Positions 1 through 10,992 of a DNA stretch of 16,599 nucleotides are shown here, in pieces (positions within the stretch are counted from its first letter, which is position 1; the number at the start of each line of letters is the position of its first letter). Location: positions 1 through 16,599 of the forward strand of contig JAPOZF010000290.1 of assembly GCA_026706165.1 (NCBI GenBank). Direction: 5' to 3'. The notes below the pieces were generated by a model that worked only from the letters and a program-made list of their open reading frames with translations, did not search any database and had not been told where the DNA came from. This DNA is from Gemmatimonadota bacterium (GTDB lineage Bacteria > Latescibacterota > UBA2968 > UBA8231). Both the position numbers and the translations under genes were made by a program.

Positions 1-1
1 G

Positions 2-118
2 GCGCAGGCACAGGGAGGTAACGCGGTGGTCGGGATCGATCTCGACTACGAGGTAATCGGCAAGGGAGGAAGCATGCTGATGGTATCGGTCAGCGGCACC
101 GCGGTGAGCGCGGAATAG
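2..118 (+). CDS. YbjQ/UPF0145 family protein, C-terminal part (5' end outside the window)
   Basis: The frame opening at base 2 gives 38 residues and then TAG. It contains the block [15 protein letters not shown] followed by [14 protein letters not shown]. This matches the conserved C-terminal half of the YbjQ (UPF0145, also called putative heavy-metal-binding domain) family, where an Asn-Ala-Val-Val-Gly-(Ile/Val)-Asp-(Leu/Phe)-Asp-Tyr-Glu core precedes a Gly-Gly-Ser-Met-Leu-Met strand. Family members are small, about 105 residues, so roughly two thirds of the protein lies to the left. The function of the family is not established; a pentameric fold and possible metal binding have been proposed. 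Nothing visible links it to the next gene, which follows after 95 bases. Confidence 0.8.
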   Translation, partial: AQAQGGNAVVGIDLDYEVIGKGGSMLMVSVSGTAVSAE

Positions 119-140
119 AGGATTCGCCCGGGGCAGTGCC

Positions 141-167
141 GGACCGCAGGCCCCCCGCAGCCGGTCC
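141..167 (+). terminator. weak hairpin after the YbjQ-family gene
   Basis: GGACCG (141-146) can pair with CGGTCC (162-167) across a 15-nt C-rich loop, 23 nt after the stop of the YbjQ-family gene. There is no T-tract behind it. It may be a factor-assisted transcription end or chance pairing in GC-rich DNA. Confidence 0.25.
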
Positions 168-213
168 CGGCCTGCCATGAACCCGTCACCATTTCAAATC
201 CCCGGAGGGAAAC

Positions 214-996
214 ATGGCATCCGTGAAGATCACCTTCCTCGGCCACGCCTCGTTCAAGATCGAGTCGGACAGGGGCACGACCATCTACTTCGATCCCTGG
301 CTCGACGACAACCCGATGGCGAAGATCAAGCTGTCGCAGGTGCGCAAGGCCGACATCGTCATCGCCACCCACGGCCACATGGACCACGTCGGGGACTCCT
401 TCGAGATCTGCAGGCGCACAAACGCGAAGTTCGTCGGCAACTACGAGATGTGCCAGGTAGCCGAGGCGCACGGCCTCGAGATGGAAAACCGCGCCCTGAC
501 CATGAACCCGGGCGGAACCGTGAAGGTCAAGGACGTGTCGATCACGATGGTGCAGGCGCACCACTCCCTGTCGATGGCTCCGCACCTGGTCAAGGGGCCG
601 CCGACGGGCAACGACTACTTCCGCCCCGACAGCGCCGTCAGCGGCTTCGTGCTCGCCTTCGACAACGGCATTTCGATCTACGACTCCTCCGACACCTGCC
701 TGTTCGGCGACATGCAGCTGATCGGCCAGATGTACGGGCCGCAGATCGCCATCTTTCCGGTTGGCGGCAAGTACACGATGGACATCCGCCAGGCGGCGCG
801 CGCCGCCAGCTACGTCAACCCGGACGTGGTCATTCCCTGCCACTACGGCGAGACCATGGGCCAGCCGGCAGACATTTCCGCGCTCTCCCAGGCGGTGGAG
901 TTCCTGTCGTCCAACACCCGGGTGCAGGAGATGAGGGCTGGACAGACCCTCACCTACGTGGCCAGCAGCTACAAGCTTTCCGGAACGGGCGGATGA
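214..996 (+). CDS. UPF0173 metal-dependent hydrolase, metallo-beta-lactamase fold
   Basis: This 260-residue protein is a cytosolic metallo-beta-lactamase-fold hydrolase of the UPF0173 (YtkL/UlaG-like) group; no signal peptide is visible. The N-terminus VKITFLGHASFKIE leads into a DPWL motif at 27-30, as in this family. The metal-binding signature THGHMDH has His53, His55, Asp57 and His58. Further candidate ligands are His116/His117, Asp160 in DSSDT and His210 in PCHYGE. Where most relatives have His-Ala-Gly-Asp-Thr, this one has Asp-Ser-Ser-Asp-Thr; the metal-binding Asp160 is kept. The start is supported by GGAGGG 7 nt upstream. Length is slightly above the usual 225-240. The substrate is unknown and the flanking genes give no clue. 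Confidence 0.85.
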   Translation: MASVKITFLGHASFKIESDRGTTIYFDPWLDDNPMAKIKLSQVRKADIVIATHGHMDHVGDSFEICRRTNAKFVGNYEMCQVAEAHGLEMENRALTMNPGGTVKVKDVSITMVQAHHSLSMAPHLVKGPPTGNDYFRPDSAVSGFVLAFDNGISIYDSSDTCLFGDMQLIGQMYGPQIAIFPVGGKYTMDIRQAARAASYVNPDVVIPCHYGETMGQPADISALSQAVEFLSSNTRVQEMRAGQTLTYVASSYKLSGTGG

Positions 997-1292
997 TCGT
1001 CGCGGCGGTTGGGGCTGCCTCTCGATTTCCTGTCCCAACCTGAGCTCTGGACACCCAGGCGGGAACTCCTCCGGTCCGGCCGGTGCCGCGGCGCAGCTGC
1101 CGGCCAGGGATGTTCCCGGACCTGGAACCTCGGCTCTCGCCCCCGGAGCGGGTTCGCACTGCGCGCCCCGGGACAGCATGCCTGCCAAAGGAAGCAGTCC
1201 GAGGCGGCGCTCTTCTCCCGCAGCTTGTTTCGGCGGTGGACTCGAACCCTCGAGTACGCCTGCAATGCGGGCCCGAATCCTCATTCAGTCGT

Positions 1293-1363
1293 CCGCAGGA
1301 TTTCGTGCACCCTGCACCGGAACATTGCAGGATCAACAGGATTAAACGGATCCCGTCCTGCGG
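1293..1363 (+). promoter_or_regulatory. potentially structured mRNA leader of the efflux operon
   Basis: CCGCAGGA (1293-1300) is perfectly complementary to TCCTGCGG (1356-1363). Inside this 8-bp outer stem sit two more inverted repeats: GTGCA/TGCAC (1305-1309/1313-1317, 3-nt loop) and GGATC/GATCC (1330-1334/1349-1353, 14-nt loop). Together they can draw a three-way junction. A second copy of GCAGGA (1327-1332) can compete with the first for the same partner, giving two mutually exclusive folds. The element ends 53 nt before the adaptor ATG. No known riboswitch class is recognised, and chance pairing in GC-rich DNA is possible. Confidence 0.3.
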
Positions 1364-1385
1364 TGGTCCAACGTCGATTGTCATT

Positions 1386-1403
1386 TTTTTCCAAACGGAA
1401 AGG
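1386..1403 (+). promoter_or_regulatory. ribosome binding site of the adaptor, partly masked by a U-tract hairpin
   Basis: The likely Shine-Dalgarno segment GGAAAGG (1397-1403) precedes the adaptor ATG at 1417 by 13 nt, which is rather far. It is complementary to the T-tract-plus-CC just before it (1386-1392) around an AAAC loop: five Watson-Crick pairs and two G-U pairs. Such pairing could damp translation initiation. The T7 run (1384-1390) is the longest T run before the right end of the window. Confidence 0.35.
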
Positions 1404-1416
1404 TGAACCAGCGAAC

Positions 1417-2798
1417 ATGGTTTCAGTGCACGCAGTGCGAATCGCCGCGGCCGCTGCCCTCGGCGCCCTGCTGAGCGGCTGCGGGGGCGATGAGGAGGGT
1501 CAGTCCCGCGGCAGCCGCGGCGGCGGCCGCGGCCAGTGGGTAGGCGGCCCTCCCGGGGAGGAAGCCGCCATCCCGGTCAAGACAGCAGCAGTCGCCCGCG
1601 GCGACATCTCCAGCTACATCGAGACGCACGCGCGCCTCGAGGCGGAACGCTGGGTGACGGTGGTGGCGCGCACCCAGGGAACCCTGGAGGAGCTGCTCGT
1701 CGCGGAGGGGGACCGCCTCGGGGAGGGGCAGCTCCTCGCCCGTCTCGACAAGGCCGAGCTGAGCTTGCGCGTGGAACAGGACGAAGTGGCGCTGGGCCAG
1801 GCGCGCGCCTCCCACAGCCGCCGGCAGGCCCTTTTCGAACGCCAGCTTCTCAGCGAGGAGGATTACGAGAGCGCCCGCAACCAGCTGGCCAACGCCGAGG
1901 TCGCGCTCAAGGAGTCGCGCCTCAACCTCGCCTACGCGGACATTCGCGCCCCGATCGCCGGCCTGCTGATGCAGCGCAACGTCGAGGTCGGCGATCTCGT
2001 GCGCGCCAACGAGGAGCTGTTCGCCGTAGCCGATCTCGAACCACTGCTGGCGCGCATCCGCATCCCGGAAAAACGGGTGCGCCAGGTGCAGGTCGGCCAG
2101 CACGCCGAGATCACCGCGGCCGGCAGCGAAGAAGATCCCGTGACGGCGCAGGTGCGGATGATCAACCCCGGTGTCGATCCCCAGAGCGGCACGGTGAAGG
2201 TCACCCTCGAGGTATCGGGAGGAACCGGGCTCAAGCCCGGAATGTTCGTCACCGTGCGGCTGATCACCGACGTGCACGCCGGAACCCTGGTCATCCCCAA
2301 GAAGGCGCTGGTGCTGGAGACCGACGAGGATGACGTCTTCGCAATCGAGGAGGGACGCGCCCGGCGCCGGGGGGTCGAGCTGGGGTACGTCAGCGGCGAT
2401 CTCGTCGAGGTGGTCTCCGGGCTCGCGGAGGGGGAGGCGGTCATCACTATCGGCCAGCAGGGCCTGAAGGACGGCTCCGCGGTGCGCACCGTCGGCAGCG
2501 AGGCGGCGCAGATGGCCGCGGCCGCGGTAGAGAGCGCCGAATCCGGAGGCGGGCCTCCCGGCGGGCGGCGGCCTCAGGGCTTCGGCGGCGGCCGCCCGGG
2601 AGGGGGCGGGGGCTTCCGCGGAGGCCGCTTCGGCGGCGACGGCGAGATGCCGGATTCGGCCGCCTTCGTAGCCCGCGTGCAGGAACGCCGCGGTCTCAGC
2701 GAAGCCGAGGCGGTCGAGTTCTGGAAGAGCTTCAAGTCGCGCATGGCAGCGAGAACGGAAGGGGATTCGGCGGCCGCTTCCGGCCCCGGCAGGGAGCG

Positions 2799-2802
<4 letters not shown>
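1417..2802 (+). CDS. RND efflux periplasmic adaptor lipoprotein (membrane fusion protein)
   Basis: This 461-residue HlyD/AcrA-type adaptor bridges an RND permease and the outer-membrane channel. I chose ATG 1417 because it begins a lipoprotein signal peptide with the lipobox Leu-Ser-Gly-Cys at 19-22; the open frame upstream is not protein-like. After the Cys comes a Gly-rich spacer (about 23-48). The first lipoyl half is at about 78-110, with GTLEELLVAEGD. A short coiled-coil hairpin spans about 112-168. The second lipoyl half contains IRAPIAG (176-182) and NVEVGDLV. Beta-barrel and membrane-proximal domains run to about 365. An unusual Gly/Arg-rich stretch (about 377-410) and a predicted helical end (about 412-445) follow, beyond the normal adaptor length. 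The stop overlaps the next start as ATGA, which indicates translational coupling. Confidence 0.93.
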
Positions 2803-5951
<3,149 letters not shown>

Positions 5952-5995
5952 ACCCGGTTGCAACTGAGTCCCGACGGACGCGGGTGTCTTGCCCC

Positions 5996-6048
5996 CTGCC
6001 TGTCCCGCTCTCTTCACCCGGCCGCCTTGCGCTTTCACGGGCAGGCAG
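5996..6048 (+). promoter_or_regulatory. intercistronic stem-loop between the two permease genes
   Basis: CTGCCTG-T-CCC (5996-6006) is complementary to GGGCAGGCAG (6039-6048) with one bulged base and a 32-nt loop. It sits in the 118-nt gap between the permeases, just before the strong ribosome site GGAGGAG (6056-6062). It could protect the mRNA or tune the ratio of the two permeases. No T-tract follows, so it is not a standard terminator. Confidence 0.3.
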
Positions 6049-6069
6049 AACCGCCGGAGGAGCGAAAAG

Positions 6070-9000
6070 ATGAAACTCGCCGAATTCGCCGTGGCGCGGC
6101 CGATCACAATGGTGATGGCGACCCTGAGCATGATCGTGCTCGGGGTCATCTCCCTCACGCGTCTGCCGCTGGAGTCGTTCCCGAGCATTTCCTCGCTCGG
6201 GGTGAACGTCAATGTCTCCTACCCGTCCTCCTCTCCCGAGGAAGTGGAGCGGGATATCACCCGGCCACTGGAGGAGTCGGTGGCCCTTCTCGGCAACATC
6301 GACCGCATCAGCGCCACCTCCACCTCCTCCAACTCGTCGGTGCGCGTCGAGTTCAAGGCCGGCACCGACATGGACATCGCCACCATGGAGGTGCGCGAGC
6401 GGGTCGAGGCGGTCAAGGGAAACCTTCCCGCCGACGTCCGGAACGTGCGCATCCGCCGCTGGCAGAGCGACGAGCGCCCGTCGGTCTACGCCAACGTCGC
6501 CTGGCGCGGACAGGGGGACCGCCTCTTCGACATATACCGCAAGGTCATCGAGCCGCAGTTGCTGCGCCTCGACGGGGTCGCCAACGTCACCGTCGAGGGC
6601 GTCGAGGAAAAGCAGCTGATCGTCGAGCTCGACCAGCAGCGGCTGCAGGACCACGACGTGTCGCTGCCCTATCTCTCCCGGCAGGTCCGGAACAACAACG
6701 TCAACGTCTCTCTCGGCCGCGTGCTGGACGGCGGCCAGCGCTACCAGGTGCGGGCTCTCGGCGAGTTCGCCCGCGCCGGGGAGATCGGCGAGCTGCCGCT
6801 GGCCGGTACCTCCCTGAGGCTTGGAGACGTCGGCCCGGTCAACTACGACTACCCCGAGAAGAAGCGCTACGAGCGCCTCAACGGCGCCGACGCCGTCACC
6901 GTCGAGGTGTACAAGTCCTCGACCGCCAACCTCGTCGACATGGCCGCCGACGTCAGGGCGGCCCTGGAGGAGATCGAGCTGTCGTACGGCGGGGACCTGG
7001 AAATCGAGGTCGTCCGCGACCGCTCCGAGCAGGTGCTGCGGGAAGTTGACAAGCTCTCCGACTCGGCCCTGCTCGGTGCGGTCCTGGCGGTCGGCATCAT
7101 CTTCCTGTTCCTGCGCAACATCCGCAGCACCCTGGTGATATCGGTCGCCATACCGGTGTCCGTCCTGTGCGTGTTCACCGGGCTCTTCGCCGCCCGCGAG
7201 TTCTTCGGGTCGACGGTGACCCTGAACATGGTGACCATGACCGGCCTCATGCTGGCGGTCGGCATGCTCGTCGACCCCGCGGTGGTGACGCTGGAGAGCA
7301 TCTTCCGCCGGCGCCAGGAGGAAGGAGCGGAGCCGGGCGAAGCGGCGCTGTCGGGGGCGCGCGAGATCGGCATGGCGGTGATCGCCTCGTCCCTTACCAC
7401 CATGGTCGTGTTCATTCCCTTCTTCTTCCTGTCGAGCAGCCGCATGACGGCCTGGATGAGGGACGCCGGGCTGGCGATCTGCCTTGCCGTGGCCGTGTCG
7501 ACGGTGGTTTCCCTGGCGCTCATCCCGCTGGCCAGCTCGCGCCTCTTCAAGCAGCGCTACGACCGTTTCGACCGCGTGCTGAAAGGCCTGGTGCTGCTGG
7601 CCCTGCTGGTCCTGGCCTCCCTGGGCCTCCACGAGCTCACCTGGGAAGGCCTGACGGCCTGGGCGGGCCGCACCGGCAGCCGTCTCGCCGAGAGGTTCGC
7701 CGGCATGCAGTGGACGACCGCGGCGGGGCTGGCCGCAGCCGGGGCGGTCACCGCGGCAGCCGCCTGGCAGTGCCGCCGCCGCGGCATGCGCGGCGCCTAC
7801 GTCGGCCTCCTCCGCTGGACCCTGTCGCACCGCCTCGCCACCCTGTTCGCCTCCGCCCTGCTGATGGGATCCGGTATCTACCTGTTCATGCAGCTCGAGC
7901 AGCGCGGCACTCCCTGGACCCCGGAGCGCCGCGTCGATATCTCCGCCGAGATCGACCGGAGCTACTCCCTCGACGAGGTGAAAGCGATGTTCGGCGACAT
8001 CGAGCAGCGGCTGCTGGCACGCGCCGGGGAGCTCGACATCGAGTCGCTCAACACCAACTTCCGCCAGCGCCGCGGCAGGATCACCGCCCGTCTCGTCGAT
8101 GCCGACGACGGCAGCATGACGACTGCCGAGGCGGGAGAGGCCATCAAGGCGCTGCTGCCCGAAACCGTCGGGGTGACCTGGAAGATGGGGCGGCGGCGCA
8201 GCTGGCAGGGGAACATGCTGGGAGTCGAGGTGCAGCTGAAGGGGCGGGACCAGGACGTGCTCGCCCTGCTCGCCGAAGACATCGAATCCGCCCTCGGACA
8301 GCTGCCCGGCGTCAAGGACGTCGACACCAGCCTCGAGGACGGGGAGGAGGAGATCCGCGTCTCCGTGGACCGCGAGCAGGCGCTGGAGTACGGGCTGTCG
8401 CCGCGCGACGTCGCCACCACCATATCCACGGCGCTGGGGACCCGGCGCACCTCGACCTTCAAGGCGGAGGACCGCGAGATCGACCTGGTTCTGCAGCTCG
8501 AGGAGGAGGACCGGGTCGACCTCGAGCAGCTGAAGAACAGCAGCTTCGACGGCCGCGACGAAACGCGCATCCAGCTGGCCGCCGTCGCCGACTTCCAGGT
8601 AGCCGAAGGTCCGAAGAACCTCGTGCGCGAGGACCGCGAGCACACCATGAACATCTTCGCCAACACCGAGAACCGCATGCAGGCGTTCGGCCTGATGGGA
8701 CCGGTGCGCAGCATGATGGCCGGTTTCTCCCTGCCCTCGGGGTACTCCTGGGACCTGGGGAGGGCGGCGCGCTGGATGCAGCAGGACACCGCGGGCAATA
8801 CTTTCATGCTGCTGTTCGCGCTGCTGCTCATCTACCTGATCATGGCCTCGCTGTTCGAGTCGCTGATTCACCCCTTCACGATCATGCTGGCCATCCCCTT
8901 CTCCCTCATCGGCGTCTCGGCCGGCCTCTACCTGCTCGACGTGCCCCTCGACAACAACGGCATCCTGGGGTTGCTGATCCTGTTCGGCATCGTCGTCAAC

Positions 9001-9333
9001 AACGGCATCGTGCTGGTCGATCACATCAACCACTACCGCCGGGAGGGCATGGCCCGTACCGAGGCGATCCTGCGCGGCGGCCAGAACCGCCTGCGTCCGA
9101 TCCTGATGACGGCCACGACCACCGTTCTCAACCTGATGCCGCTGGTTCTGCCGATGGTCTACGGAACCTCGGAAGGGTTCTCCAGGCGCTGGGGTCCGGT
9201 CGGCCTCGTCGTCGTCAGCGGGTTGATCTGCTCCACCGTGCTGACCCTCGTATTGGCTCCTACTCTATACTCCCTTCTCGACGACCTGGCGCTGTGGTTC
9301 CGCAGGGTCGTCCACGCCGCCGGGAGGAAGTGA
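6070..9333 (+). CDS. RND efflux permease 2 (HAE1-type) with an extra hydrophobic hairpin
   Basis: This is a 1087-residue RND permease. ATG 6070 is preferred over in-frame upstream codons because GGAGGAG lies 7 nt before it and MKLAEFAVARPITMVM is the family's usual beginning. Porter-domain motifs LPLESFPSIS and YPSSSPEEVERDI are present. TM4 has GMLVDPAVVTLES, so Asp402 is kept but the second acidic residue is Pro403. TM10 has GIVVNNGIVLVD with Asn977 where AcrB has Lys. Between TM6 and TM7 the protein has two additional hydrophobic segments, about 503-521 and 546-566. Canonical pumps have only a cytoplasmic linking helix there, and permease 1 has no comparable pair of clear TM segments. It lies in the same operon as permease 1, and the two probably share one adaptor and one channel, as MdtB/MdtC and MuxB/MuxC do. 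A heterotrimer is an inference. Confidence 0.94.
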   Translation: MKLAEFAVARPITMVMATLSMIVLGVISLTRLPLESFPSISSLGVNVNVSYPSSSPEEVERDITRPLEESVALLGNIDRISATSTSSNSSVRVEFKAGTDMDIATMEVRERVEAVKGNLPADVRNVRIRRWQSDERPSVYANVAWRGQGDRLFDIYRKVIEPQLLRLDGVANVTVEGVEEKQLIVELDQQRLQDHDVSLPYLSRQVRNNNVNVSLGRVLDGGQRYQVRALGEFARAGEIGELPLAGTSLRLGDVGPVNYDYPEKKRYERLNGADAVTVEVYKSSTANLVDMAADVRAALEEIELSYGGDLEIEVVRDRSEQVLREVDKLSDSALLGAVLAVGIIFLFLRNIRSTLVISVAIPVSVLCVFTGLFAAREFFGSTVTLNMVTMTGLMLAVGMLVDPAVVTLESIFRRRQEEGAEPGEAALSGAREIGMAVIASSLTTMVVFIPFFFLSSSRMTAWMRDAGLAICLAVAVSTVVSLALIPLASSRLFKQRYDRFDRVLKGLVLLALLVLASLGLHELTWEGLTAWAGRTGSRLAERFAGMQWTTAAGLAAAGAVTAAAAWQCRRRGMRGAYVGLLRWTLSHRLATLFASALLMGSGIYLFMQLEQRGTPWTPERRVDISAEIDRSYSLDEVKAMFGDIEQRLLARAGELDIESLNTNFRQRRGRITARLVDADDGSMTTAEAGEAIKALLPETVGVTWKMGRRRSWQGNMLGVEVQLKGRDQDVLALLAEDIESALGQLPGVKDVDTSLEDGEEEIRVSVDREQALEYGLSPRDVATTISTALGTRRTSTFKAEDREIDLVLQLEEEDRVDLEQLKNSSFDGRDETRIQLAAVADFQVAEGPKNLVREDREHTMNIFANTENRMQAFGLMGPVRSMMAGFSLPSGYSWDLGRAARWMQQDTAGNTFMLLFALLLIYLIMASLFESLIHPFTIMLAIPFSLIGVSAGLYLLDVPLDNNGILGLLILFGIVVNNGIVLVDHINHYRREGMARTEAILRGGQNRLRPILMTATTTVLNLMPLVLPMVYGTSEGFSRRWGPVGLVVVSGLICSTVLTLVLAPTLYSLLDDLALWFRRVVHAAGRK

Positions 9334-9434
9334 TGCCCGGAGGCGCGAACTACCTCGGATCATTCGCCAGACCGCCCGGACCGCGGCGCTCCGGCGTCCT
9401 CGATTCCGCCAGCAACCAGGGAAACACCCCATGA
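9333..9434 (+). CDS. possible 33-residue coupling ORF between permease 2 and the channel gene
   Basis: The ORF starts at the ATG inside TGATG, overlapping the permease 2 stop. It ends in a TGA that overlaps the channel ATG as ATGA. GGGAGG (9322-9327) stands 5 nt before its ATG, a better ribosome site than the one before the channel gene (AGGG with 9-nt spacing). The peptide begins MPGGANYLGSFARPPGP and ends SASNQGNTP. It has no hydrophobic segment and no family I recognise. The most likely role, if translated, is to carry ribosomes across the 97-nt gap. It may simply be an open frame that occurs by chance. Confidence 0.3.
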   Translation: MPGGANYLGSFARPPGPRRSGVLDSASNQGNTP

Positions 9435-10792
9435 TACCCAGCATCGCCCTCTTCGCCCTGCTGGCCGCCGCGGCAACCGCGGCAAGTGCCGGCACCCTCA
9501 CCCTCGACGAGTGCATCCGGCAGGCCCTGGAGCAGAACAACCAGATGCGCCTGGCCGCCCAGGCGGTCCGCCGCTCCGAGATGGACGTCAAGTCCGCAAT
9601 GGCCGGAAGGCTGCCCAGCGTCAACCTCTCGGTGCTGAACTTCTCCCGGTCGCGCACCGGACCGTCGGTCCGCATCCAGGAAAACCCGACCGACCGTTTC
9701 GATCCCGAGACCGGCCAGCGCATCTTCCGCGAGGAGACGACCCAGATACCGGCAATCGACCGCAACTCGTTCTCGCTCAACGCATCGGTCAGCCAGACTC
9801 TGTACGACGGGGGCAGCCGCCGCCATGCCCACAACGCCGCGCGCCAGGGGTTTCACGCAGCCGAGACCGCTCTCGAGTCGCAGCGGGCGGAAACGATCTT
9901 CGGCGTGAGACAGCGCTACTTCGCCCTGCTCAAGGCGCAGGACCTCCTCGAAGTCCAGCGCGAGGCCCTGAAGCTCAGCGAGAAACAGCTCGAGGGCGCC
10001 GCCATGCGCCTCGAGGTGGGCGCCGGCGTGAGGGCGGACGTGCTGCGCCTGAAGGTGGCGGTGGGCAATGCCGAGGCCGACCTGATCAATGCCGAGCAGG
10101 GGGTCGTTCTGGCGCGCGCCGGCCTCAACCACTTCATGGGAAGGGGGATCTCCGAGCCGCTGACGGCCGCTCCCGTCGAGAACGCCGCGTTTCCACTCGC
10201 CGGGCTGTCCCTCGAAGATCTGCTGCGCGCCGCCGAGAGCTCCAATCACGCCATCCGACAACTGGAATACGCCCACCTGGCCGCCGAGCACGACCTGTCG
10301 TCGGCAAAGTCGGCCTGGCATCCGCGCCTCAGCACCAACCTTTCCTACGGCCGCAACAACGAGGTGTTCGACCGCGTCTACCAGGACTTCGGCCAGAACT
10401 ACCGCATCAACGCCGGCCTGTCGGTGACCTACAACCTCTTCGACGGGGGGGTGCGCAGCGCCGGCATCCAGCGCTCCCGCATCGCCCTGGAGAACGCCCG
10501 CCTCAACCTCGAACAGCAGCGGCGCGAGGTCTCCCTCGCCGTCGAGACGGCCCATCTCGAGCTGGCTCGCCTCGCCAAGATTCTCGAGATCAGCGAGGGC
10601 ACCCTCGAGGTCGCCGGGGAAGACCTCAAGCTCGCCAAGGAGAGCTACGAGGTGGGCCAGGGCACCCTGCTCGAGCTGCTCGACGCCCAGGTCAACTTCA
10701 CCCAGGCGCGCAGCAGCCGGGTGAGGACGCGCCACGACCTCGCCGTTGCCCGCGCCAATATCGAAAGGCTTCTCGGCGGCCCATCCGACTGA
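9431..10792 (+). CDS. TolC-family outer-membrane efflux channel
   Basis: This 453-residue outer-membrane factor completes the tripartite pump. Residues 1-20 form a signal peptide with a likely cut after Ala-Ser-Ala. It has no lipobox, so it is TolC-like rather than an OprM-type lipoprotein. The n-region MIPSIALF lacks Lys or Arg, which is unusual for a Sec signal. The mature start TLTLDECIRQALEQNNQMRLA is the classic first OEP repeat. LPSVNLS and later SQTLYDGGSRR mark the first beta-hairpin. The second repeat includes WHPRLSTNLSYGRNNE and SVTYNLFDGGVRSAGI. The C-terminal coiled coil ends with YEVGQGTLLELLDAQVNFTQA. Length and both repeats are normal. It lies last in the operon, which implies a dedicated channel. 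Confidence 0.93.
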   Translation: MIPSIALFALLAAAATAASAGTLTLDECIRQALEQNNQMRLAAQAVRRSEMDVKSAMAGRLPSVNLSVLNFSRSRTGPSVRIQENPTDRFDPETGQRIFREETTQIPAIDRNSFSLNASVSQTLYDGGSRRHAHNAARQGFHAAETALESQRAETIFGVRQRYFALLKAQDLLEVQREALKLSEKQLEGAAMRLEVGAGVRADVLRLKVAVGNAEADLINAEQGVVLARAGLNHFMGRGISEPLTAAPVENAAFPLAGLSLEDLLRAAESSNHAIRQLEYAHLAAEHDLSSAKSAWHPRLSTNLSYGRNNEVFDRVYQDFGQNYRINAGLSVTYNLFDGGVRSAGIQRSRIALENARLNLEQQRREVSLAVETAHLELARLAKILEISEGTLEVAGEDLKLAKESYEVGQGTLLELLDAQVNFTQARSSRVRTRHDLAVARANIERLLGGPSD

Positions 10793-10807
10793 AACGGGAT
10801 CGCCGCA

Positions 10808-10825
10808 GCCCGCCAAAAGGCGGGC
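10808..10825 (+). terminator. putative terminator hairpin after the efflux operon
   Basis: GCCCGCC (10808-10814) and GGCGGGC (10819-10825) form a perfect 7-bp stem with an AAAA loop, 15 nt after the channel stop. The stem is followed by GC-rich sequence with no T-tract, so it is not a complete intrinsic terminator. It may mark the 3' end or stabilise the transcript. Confidence 0.45.
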
Positions 10826-10910
10826 GGGCGGAATGCATCCGGCGGGGTCTTTCCGTCATCCCGCTCGAGGAAGCCGCGACAGCATGCACTCGAAGGTTGC
10901 CGCGGCGAAG

Positions 10911-10925
10911 TGCTCCCCGGGAGCA
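10911..10925. promoter_or_regulatory. operator-like dyad upstream of aroC
   Basis: TGCTCCC-C-GGGAGCA is a perfect 7+7 palindrome around one central base, 67 nt before the aroC ATG. The single-base centre makes an RNA hairpin unlikely and a dimeric repressor site more likely. I see no convincing -35/-10 pair next to it and recognise no regulator family by this motif. Confidence 0.3.
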
Positions 10926-10992
10926 TAGGGCGTACATTCGAAACGTCCCTTTCCCTTCGCCGGCATCGCCGCACCAGAGACGGCGCGACACC

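Larger units (their letters stand above)
997..1416. other. 420-bp intergenic region without a recognisable gene
   Basis: This stretch separates the UPF0173 gene from the efflux operon. The adaptor frame stays open through most of it, but the translation is Arg/Ser/Pro-rich and unlike any protein I recognise. An inverted repeat GGTTGGG (1007-1013) / CCCAACC (1034-1040) with a 20-nt loop lies just after the upstream stop and could help end transcription, although it has no T-tract. The right part (1293-1403) holds the structured leader described separately. I found no convincing sigma-70 promoter by eye. Confidence 0.5.

Noticed and set aside
1238..1248. T-arm-like sequence GGTTCGAGTCC on the minus strand, suggestive of a tRNA
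   Set aside because: The flanking bases do not form the T-stem or an acceptor stem, and no anticodon arm can be drawn; at most a chance match or a decayed remnant.
1009..1416. In-frame N-terminal extension of the efflux adaptor by 136 codons
   Set aside because: The lipoprotein signal peptide begins at 1417, and the upstream translation is not protein-like.
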